A stretch of 56,928 nt of DNA from a virus, in IMG/VR virus record IMGVR_UViG_3300026097_000028, positions 1 through 56,928 of that record; one strand, written 5' to 3'. Positions within the stretch are counted from its first letter, which is position 1; each line of letters opens with the position of its first letter. Below, one piece after another: positions 51,854-56,928 of this stretch. The notes under the pieces are model-generated. The model saw only the letters and a list, made by a program, of their open reading frames with translations. It ran no database searches and was not told where the DNA came from. The position numbers and the translations under genes are program-made.

Positions 51854-52621
51854 ATGGTGAATCATGATTTTCCAACGGAAGTAATCGAACTTCCATCACA
51901 GGGTAAAGTTTATCCAGAAGGACACCCATTATCAAAGGGCACAATTGAAATCAAGTATATGACTGCAAAAGAAGAAGATATACTTGCATCTCAAAATTTG
52001 ATAAGAAAGGGGGTGGTACTTGATAAGTTATTCGAATCTGTGGTTGTAGAGCCTGGATTAGATATTGGTGATATTTTTATCGGTGATAAAAATGCAATCT
52101 TACTTGCAACTCGTGTATTAGGATATGGTGCAGATTATCAAGTAGAAGTAACTGACCCGTTTACATTAGAACAACAAAAAGTAACAATAGATTTATCTAA
52201 AATTCAAATAAAGGAAATGGATACATCTATTCTCAACTCAGATAATTTATATGAACTAGAACTACCTGTTTCAAAGAAAAAAATTAAAATAAAATTACTT
52301 ACTCATAAAGATGAAATAAGTATCAATGCTGATATTCAAGCAATGAATAGATTGGCTAAAGGTAAAGATATTGTTTCTCAAGATGTATCAACTCGTTTAA
52401 GATATATGATACAAGAGGTTGATGGTAACACGGAACGAGGATTTATCAACAAATGGGTACAAAATAATTTACTTGCAAGGGATAGTAAAGCAATTAGAAA
52501 CTTTGTGAAAGAAATTTCACCTGATTTGGATTTAAAATATGAGTTCACATCAGAAATAACTGGTGAAACGGAGGCACTTGATATCCCATTTGGGGTAGGG
52601 TTTTTTTACCCTACCGAGTGA
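51854..52621 (+). CDS. Baseplate / tail-assembly protein (gp26-like)
   Basis: The 255-residue product has the T4 gp26-type pattern: IELPSQGKVYPEGHPLSKG (11-29), IEIKYMTAKEEDILASQNLI (32-51), RKGVVLDKLFESV, then NAILLATRVLGYGADYQVEV (about 80-99). The C-terminal part is helical with RNFVKEISPDLDLKYEFTSE. T4 gp26 is 208 residues and is a baseplate hub component or assembly factor. It lies between tail tube and tape measure, where many contractile phages have paired tail-assembly chaperones. The gene ends in a hairpin with a run of seven T; a frame change there would add 73 residues (next entry). Confidence 0.75.
   Translation: MVNHDFPTEVIELPSQGKVYPEGHPLSKGTIEIKYMTAKEEDILASQNLIRKGVVLDKLFESVVVEPGLDIGDIFIGDKNAILLATRVLGYGADYQVEVTDPFTLEQQKVTIDLSKIQIKEMDTSILNSDNLYELELPVSKKKIKIKLLTHKDEISINADIQAMNRLAKGKDIVSQDVSTRLRYMIQEVDGNTERGFINKWVQNNLLARDSKAIRNFVKEISPDLDLKYEFTSEITGETEALDIPFGVGFFYPTE
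52594..52615 (+). promoter_or_regulatory. Candidate frameshift site: T7 run in the loop of a perfect hairpin
   Basis: GGTAGGGT (52594-52601) pairs perfectly with ACCCTACC (52608-52615), and the loop is TTTTTT. In the gp26-like frame this reads GGG TTT TTT TAC. Moving +1 (or -2) here leads into the open frame that follows. Phage Mu uses -2 and many other phages -1 in tail chaperone genes. A single missing or extra T in the data would give the same picture. Confidence 0.45.
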
Positions 52622-52829
52622 TTATAGTATTCAACTCCATTCTCAGATATGGGAAATGGTTAATTATGGAAATGGGTTTACGTGGTCTGAAGTTTATACG
52701 ATGCCAATCCATTGGAGAAAGTTTTATTTTAAGAAACTTTTAGATGCTAAGAAAAAAGAAAAAGATGAATATGATAAACAAAATCGTTCATCTTCTTCAA
52801 AAGGACCTGGTGTAAGAGTGAGGAAGTAA
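52608..52829 (+). CDS. Frameshift extension / second tail-assembly ORF
   Basis: In the +1 frame relative to the gp26-like gene, the sequence codes for 73 residues with no stop until 52827. The conserved-looking core is HSQIWEMVNYGNGFTWSEVY, followed by TMPIHWRKFYFKKLLDAKKK, and the end is SSSSKGPGVRVRK. I recognise the pattern E..xx.YG.GGFxxxxVYxMPxxxRxFYxKxL from small proteins encoded after gp26-like genes. The first ATG (52656) lies inside the conserved core, so a separate start would lose part of it. The frame is open back to 52599, so a fusion of about 324 residues through the T7 run is likely. An ATT start at 52629 is the alternative. Confidence 0.6.
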   Translation, partial: TLPSDYSIQLHSQIWEMVNYGNGFTWSEVYTMPIHWRKFYFKKLLDAKKKEKDEYDKQNRSSSSKGPGVRVRK

Positions 52830-52847
52830 TTTCCTCACTTTTTTTTT
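52817..52847 (+). terminator. Terminator AGTGAGGAA/TTCCTCACT
   Basis: A perfect 9-bp stem with eight or nine T after it. The stop codon of the extension ORF (52827-52829) is in its loop. Confidence 0.9.
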
Positions 52848-52851
52848 ACCC

Positions 52852-52861
52852 TATATTTATA
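52852..52861 (+). promoter_or_regulatory. Late-promoter-like motif TATATTTATA of the tape-measure unit
   Basis: This exact copy directly follows the terminator and ends 31 bases before the start at 52893; AAAGGAGAAACTCCCT follows. Confidence 0.62.
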
Positions 52862-52892
52862 GTAGTATAAAACTATAAAGGAGAAACTCCCT

Positions 52893-53102
52893 ATGTCAAA
52901 AGAAAAGATAAATGAAGGATTATTTGGTTCTGCCAAAAGGTTTTCTGATGCATTTTTTGATGGATTAAAATCAAATGTAACTAATAATGCATTGAAAAAA
53001 GCAAAAAGTAGAAAAGATATACCAGTTCCTATTGTTAAAAAAATGGAAGAATTGGATAAGGCAGCCAAAGAATTGGAAAAGATGTTAAAAGACTTAGAAT
53101 AG
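52893..53102 (+). CDS. Small basic tail protein (69 aa)
   Basis: The 69-residue product starts MSKEKINEGLFGSAKRFSDA, with INE before Gly 9, the same sequence pattern as the head cleavage sites, though a tail gene would not meet the prohead protease. The rest is helical (SNVTNNALKKAKSRKD, then LDKAAKELEKMLKDLE). It follows a strong AAAGGAG and precedes the tape measure by 11 bases. A tape-measure chaperone or hub-associated protein is possible. I do not know a named family. Confidence 0.55.
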   Translation: MSKEKINEGLFGSAKRFSDAFFDGLKSNVTNNALKKAKSRKDIPVPIVKKMEELDKAAKELEKMLKDLE

Positions 53103-53113
53103 GAATTTTATAA

Positions 53114-55663
53114 ATGGCACTCTCTCAAGCAGAAATAAATAAACTATTACGTGATGCTAACACGATAAAAAATGATGCAAAAAAGATACTCGATGATGAG
53201 GTCAAACGAACGGGTGCACTTGCAGATGAGATTAAAAAATCAAATTCCGCATACAAAGAAAAGGTAAAATTATTAAGAGAAATAAACCAACAAATCCAAA
53301 GTTCTCGTACCATAAGTAAAGAACAGATTTCTGATTTAATGCAACAAGAGCAATCTTTAAAAGGATTGACAGGTATTCAGTCATCATTTGTTGATTCTGA
53401 AAGAAAACGATTAGAGTATTCCAGAAATGGGTTAGATATGTACCCTACTACTGAAGCTAAATTATCAAGTATAGCTTCTTTAAATCAAGAATTATTAGGA
53501 TTATCAGCAGAAGATGTAATATCAAGAGCAGAAATTATCAGACAGATAGAATCTCAAATGGGTTCTATGAAAAATCTTGGTAAAGATGCTCAGTATCTAT
53601 TGGATATAGAAAAGGATAAATTTGAAACTGCTAAAAACATATCTGCCTTAACTGAAGGTGAACAACAACAATTAGAAAAACAAATATCTGCTTATAAATC
53701 AATTAAAGATACAATTGGTGGTGTTCTTGATACTGCATCTGCGTTATCTAAAACCGTAGGTGGTGTAGTAGGTTCATTGATAGTAGGCGCCGGTCATATT
53801 ACTGAAGCTCTTGGTAAAACTACTCGTGAAATAGGTGGTTTTGTTGGTGGGTTAACTGGTGCAACTTCACAAGTTACCTTATTAGGAACTATATTTCCAA
53901 ATGCATTAGATTCTGCTAAAGGGTTACAAAGTGAATTTGGTGGTATAGAACAACTTTCTTTCAGAACTAAGTTAAATACCTCTCTAATGGCTACTAATAT
54001 GGGTATTAGTGGTCAAGAAGCAGCACAACTCACTGCTAATTTTGCAAGATTAAATGGTGGTTCTATTGAAACCGCACAAAATCTCGCCGAATCTACCAAA
54101 CAATTGGCAAAAGCAAATGGATTAATGCCATCTGTGATTATGGCTGATGTAGCTAGTTCAACAAAAGCATTCGCTGAATATGGTGCACAGGGAGGACAGA
54201 ATATAGGAGAAGCAGCAGTAGCTGCAGCTAAACTTGGGGTAAATATGGGTACCCTAACAAATGTAACTGATAACCTATTAGATTTTGAATCTTCAATTAC
54301 CAAAGAATTGGAATTAGGTGCAATGTTGGGCAGAAATATTAATCTTAACAAAGCAAGACAATTAGCATATGAGGGAAAGATAGGTGCATCTGTAAAAGAA
54401 GCACTGAATCAAATGGGTGGTATTGAGGCATTTAACAGAATGGATATTTTCCAAAAACGTCAAGCAGCAGCTGCGTTGGGATTATCTACCGAAGAACTTC
54501 AAAAAATGGCATCCAATATGGATAAGTTAAATGATGATGGTACCATACAACTATCTACATTTGATTCTATGAAAGAATCACTTACCGCTTTTGCAACTGG
54601 GCCTCTTGGTTCTACTCTTAAAGGATTTGGTTCAATGGTAATTGCAACAGGCCAGATGAATACGGGGTTAAAAGCAATGGGAACTTCTATTGGTGGAGTT
54701 GTTAAAAGTATATGGAGAGGTTTAAAGGGGTTGGTAATGTGGCCAATAAATCTGGCAAAAGCAGCTGCTATTAGAGTGGGTGGTAGTATGGGTATTGGTA
54801 GAAACGTTGGTGCAGCAAAACCACCTCCATTACCTGATGTAGGCAAAACAACCGATACAATATCAAAGGTAAAATCGCCAAAGGCTGGAATTGGAAAATC
54901 ATTAAAATCTCTTGCAGGTGGATTAAAAGCAATGGGTACTCCACAAGTTTTATTTGGTGCACTTAACTTATTACCAACTGCTTTAGGATTTGCGGCAATG
55001 ACTCTTGGAGCTATTGGATTAACTGCAGTTGCATTAGGTGGTTCTGCTGCAGGTATTGGATTAAGTGGACTTGCGGTAGGTTTATCAGCATTAGGTGCAG
55101 CAGCACCTGTTGGTATAGTTGGGGTTGGGTTATTAGCAGCACTTGGTGTTGCGTTAATACCATTAACTTACGGATTATCTCTACTATCACCATTATTAGA
55201 ATCGTTTGGAACGATAATAACGAGTGTTTTTAGTGGAGTTGGAACTATTATAGACCATGTAACTACAAGTATTGTAACTTTAATGGATAATATTACATTA
55301 GAAAAAGTTGCATCGATTGGATTATTATCTCTTGCATTCATGGGATTAGCAAGTTCGTTATATTTGTTAGGTTCTGCTGGTTTATTTGCTCTACCTACCT
55401 TATTAGGTATTGCTGCCGCATCTGCAGGAATTGCTATTGTAGCTGAATTATTTGGTTTAGGGGGGCAGAATGGTGGTGAAGAAGCTAGTGGTTTGGAAGA
55501 TGGTAGTTTATCAGATTATCAAACACAAATGTTAGAACAAATGAAACTATTGATTGCAGCTACCTCAGCACCAAAAGATTTCATAATAGATGGCCAGAAA
55601 TTTGGTAAATATGTGACTAAAAATCAAAGAAGAGATACAACTAATAACTTCCAAGTAGGATAG
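53114..55663 (+). CDS. Tape measure protein (gp29-like position)
   Basis: The 849-residue product has the features of a tape measure: long helical coiled coil at the N-terminus (1-200), several hydrophobic stretches (about 200-250 with Gly-rich SLIVGAGHITEALGK, and about 600-695 with long runs such as LGAIGLTAVALGGSAAGIGL) and an Ala-rich helical centre (ALGLSTEELQKMASNMDK). The C-terminal end is polar. Tape measures set the tail length and later enter the envelope. It is about 1.4 times the length of T4 gp29 (590), which suggests a tail longer than T4's if scaling holds. The gene position after tail tube and gp26-like genes fits. Confidence 0.8.
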   Translation: MALSQAEINKLLRDANTIKNDAKKILDDEVKRTGALADEIKKSNSAYKEKVKLLREINQQIQSSRTISKEQISDLMQQEQSLKGLTGIQSSFVDSERKRLEYSRNGLDMYPTTEAKLSSIASLNQELLGLSAEDVISRAEIIRQIESQMGSMKNLGKDAQYLLDIEKDKFETAKNISALTEGEQQQLEKQISAYKSIKDTIGGVLDTASALSKTVGGVVGSLIVGAGHITEALGKTTREIGGFVGGLTGATSQVTLLGTIFPNALDSAKGLQSEFGGIEQLSFRTKLNTSLMATNMGISGQEAAQLTANFARLNGGSIETAQNLAESTKQLAKANGLMPSVIMADVASSTKAFAEYGAQGGQNIGEAAVAAAKLGVNMGTLTNVTDNLLDFESSITKELELGAMLGRNINLNKARQLAYEGKIGASVKEALNQMGGIEAFNRMDIFQKRQAAAALGLSTEELQKMASNMDKLNDDGTIQLSTFDSMKESLTAFATGPLGSTLKGFGSMVIATGQMNTGLKAMGTSIGGVVKSIWRGLKGLVMWPINLAKAAAIRVGGSMGIGRNVGAAKPPPLPDVGKTTDTISKVKSPKAGIGKSLKSLAGGLKAMGTPQVLFGALNLLPTALGFAAMTLGAIGLTAVALGGSAAGIGLSGLAVGLSALGAAAPVGIVGVGLLAALGVALIPLTYGLSLLSPLLESFGTIITSVFSGVGTIIDHVTTSIVTLMDNITLEKVASIGLLSLAFMGLASSLYLLGSAGLFALPTLLGIAAASAGIAIVAELFGLGGQNGGEEASGLEDGSLSDYQTQMLEQMKLLIAATSAPKDFIIDGQKFGKYVTKNQRRDTTNNFQVG

Positions 55664-55675
55664 GGATAGAATAAA

Positions 55676-56928
55676 ATGGGAAAGACACTCTTAGAACTAT
55701 TTAAAGGTTCACCACAAGATAAAGCAGTTAAATCTGATACCGAAACACTCATCGAACAAGAAGTGAGTGGAATTCGTGTTAAATCACTTGTAGAGCTAAA
55801 TAATCCTCTTATCTATGGTAATGAAGCAACTCGTATTGCACTCCGCTCAACTCCTTTATTGGAAGATATTAAATCCAACGCTAATGGTGGAACTGCAGCT
55901 GGTGGTTTAATTGGTGGAAAAATAAATCAAGCAAGAGATTTTGTTAATTCTACTATTGGTATACCCGAAACCCAAACCCCCTCGAGATTAGTTGATAAAA
56001 TCGATGGAACCGCATCTAATGATAATCCATCTAAATCAATGCAAAAAAGATTGGATAAATTTGCTGAAAGAAATCCAAATCAGGTTAAAAACCCACATTC
56101 ACAGATTCCAATTACTAAAGATATAATTGGCTCAAATGGTACGGAATTTGGGAAGTTTTTAAAACAATCGGGTGGTGGTAATCCAAAGACAATTGGTAAA
56201 CAAGCACTTGGTAGTGGTATTGGTGTTGCAAAAGATAAACTAAGAGGTGTTTTATTTGGAGAAGGTCAAGAATCAGGAACTGCCAATGGTAATAAAGATT
56301 TTAAAGTAAATTATACAAGTAATGATAGAACGTATACTGATGTAAATAAATCCAAAAAATTAACACCCGATGAAAATAGTAGTGTACAAAAAGATTTAGA
56401 AGGAACTAAACTTGATTTATCATTAGTTTCTCCCATATATGGGACAGAACGAAAAGAAAGTATTGGTAGATTTGGTAAATCTGAATACGCATTTCAACAA
56501 TTAAACGATTCAAACGGAAATCCTATATGGAATCAACCACAATCTAACTACGACCCATCGAATAGATATTCTTCTAACATAAATAACGAAGGTGTTGTTA
56601 CACCATCACCCATCTCAACAAATAGTTTAGAAACTAAATATGGGATTGGTTCAAAAAATGATAAGTTAAATCAGTTATCTATAACTGATATTGAAAAATA
56701 TACAATAGATGAGTATGGTAATCTTAAAGATGGTGATACTACCATAGCTAAAGATTTAATTCCATTTAATATTGGTAAAAGGGGTCAAACTAAAATACCA
56801 TTTAGAGCAACTGTAACCGGAATTACAGAAAATGTATCTCCAACTTGGAACTCTAATAAATTTTTAGGAAATCCATTTAACTTCTACACTTATTCAGGAA
56901 TAGAACGTAGTGTATCTTTCAATTTTAA
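55676..56928 (+). CDS. Baseplate/tail structural protein, 3' end outside window
   Basis: The frame from ATG 55676 has no stop before the window ends (417 codons). It starts MGKTLLELFKGSPQDKAVKS, has a Gly-rich middle (GGTAAGGLIGGKINQARDF), a long polar region, and near the end IPFRATVTGITENVSPTWNS followed by GNPFNFYTYSGIERSVSFNF. The last block matches a pattern seen in baseplate hub or tail tube initiator proteins of T4-like phages (FRA.I......P.WN...F.G.....Y.YSG.ERS.SF.F). It lies 12 bases after the tape measure. Exact identity (such as a gp54 or gp48 equivalent) cannot be settled here. Confidence 0.65.
   Translation, partial: MGKTLLELFKGSPQDKAVKSDTETLIEQEVSGIRVKSLVELNNPLIYGNEATRIALRSTPLLEDIKSNANGGTAAGGLIGGKINQARDFVNSTIGIPETQTPSRLVDKIDGTASNDNPSKSMQKRLDKFAERNPNQVKNPHSQIPITKDIIGSNGTEFGKFLKQSGGGNPKTIGKQALGSGIGVAKDKLRGVLFGEGQESGTANGNKDFKVNYTSNDRTYTDVNKSKKLTPDENSSVQKDLEGTKLDLSLVSPIYGTERKESIGRFGKSEYAFQQLNDSNGNPIWNQPQSNYDPSNRYSSNINNEGVVTPSPISTNSLETKYGIGSKNDKLNQLSITDIEKYTIDEYGNLKDGDTTIAKDLIPFNIGKRGQTKIPFRATVTGITENVSPTWNSNKFLGNPFNFYTYSGIERSVSFNF

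Noticed and set aside
52893-53102. INE before Gly 9 as a prohead-protease site in a tail protein
   Set aside because: The gene is in the tail module, and tail proteins assemble apart from the prohead. The match may be chance, so it is not counted as support for the consensus.

Overview
This window is a continuous block of structural and assembly genes from a low-GC, T4-like tailed phage with a contractile tail. Every gene I can support reads left to right on the + strand. The terminase (gp17-like), portal (gp20), prohead protease (gp21), scaffold (gp22), major capsid protein (gp23), neck proteins (gp13/gp14), tail sheath (gp18), tail tube (gp19), a gp26-type baseplate protein and a tape measure are all present. 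The host is probably a member of the Bacteroidota, most likely a flavobacterium. The main clue is the secretion signal of the gene at 6150, which ends in the FSQ form common in that phylum. The host call is an inference.

Layout: (1) 3-6551 holds a glycosyltransferase-like gene cut by the window edge, a tiny basic ORF, a 1335-residue multi-enzyme polyprotein, a zinc-binding conserved protein and an overlapping pair of spanin-like genes. (2) 6551-22117 is the head module: terminase, portal, a run of small head-cargo or core proteins around the protease, a second glycosyltransferase-like gene, a ribosomal protein bS21 homologue, an SGNH-like hydrolase, scaffold and capsid. (3) 22294-26569 holds two small unknowns, neck proteins, a gp15-like protein and two small tail proteins joined by ATGA overlaps. 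(4) 26573-48452 is a very large fibre/adhesin region of about 21 kb. It contains paralogous fibres with SGS-rich repeats, two C-terminal S74 chaperone domains, a third glycosyltransferase-like gene and a Hint (intein-like) protein. (5) 48542-56928 is the tail: sheath, tube, gp26-like protein with a candidate frameshift extension, tape measure and a baseplate-like gene that runs off the window.

Three themes connect the genes. First, a Glu-X cleavage signature of the T4 gp21 type, best written [LIVM]-N-E before A, G or S, recurs in the head-cluster proteins. It lies almost exactly between the enzyme domains of the 1335-residue polyprotein. I infer that this polyprotein is packaged, cut by the prohead protease, and its enzymes (NMN-adenylyltransferase-like, GNAT, HD phosphohydrolase, KxDG ligase) are injected with the DNA. 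Second, a 10-base motif TATAYTTATA sits upstream of most transcription units and looks like this phage's late promoter. Third, many genes carry strong AGGAG ribosome sites although the likely host group rarely uses them, and the phage supplies its own bS21, the protein that helps hide the anti-Shine-Dalgarno sequence in flavobacterial ribosomes.
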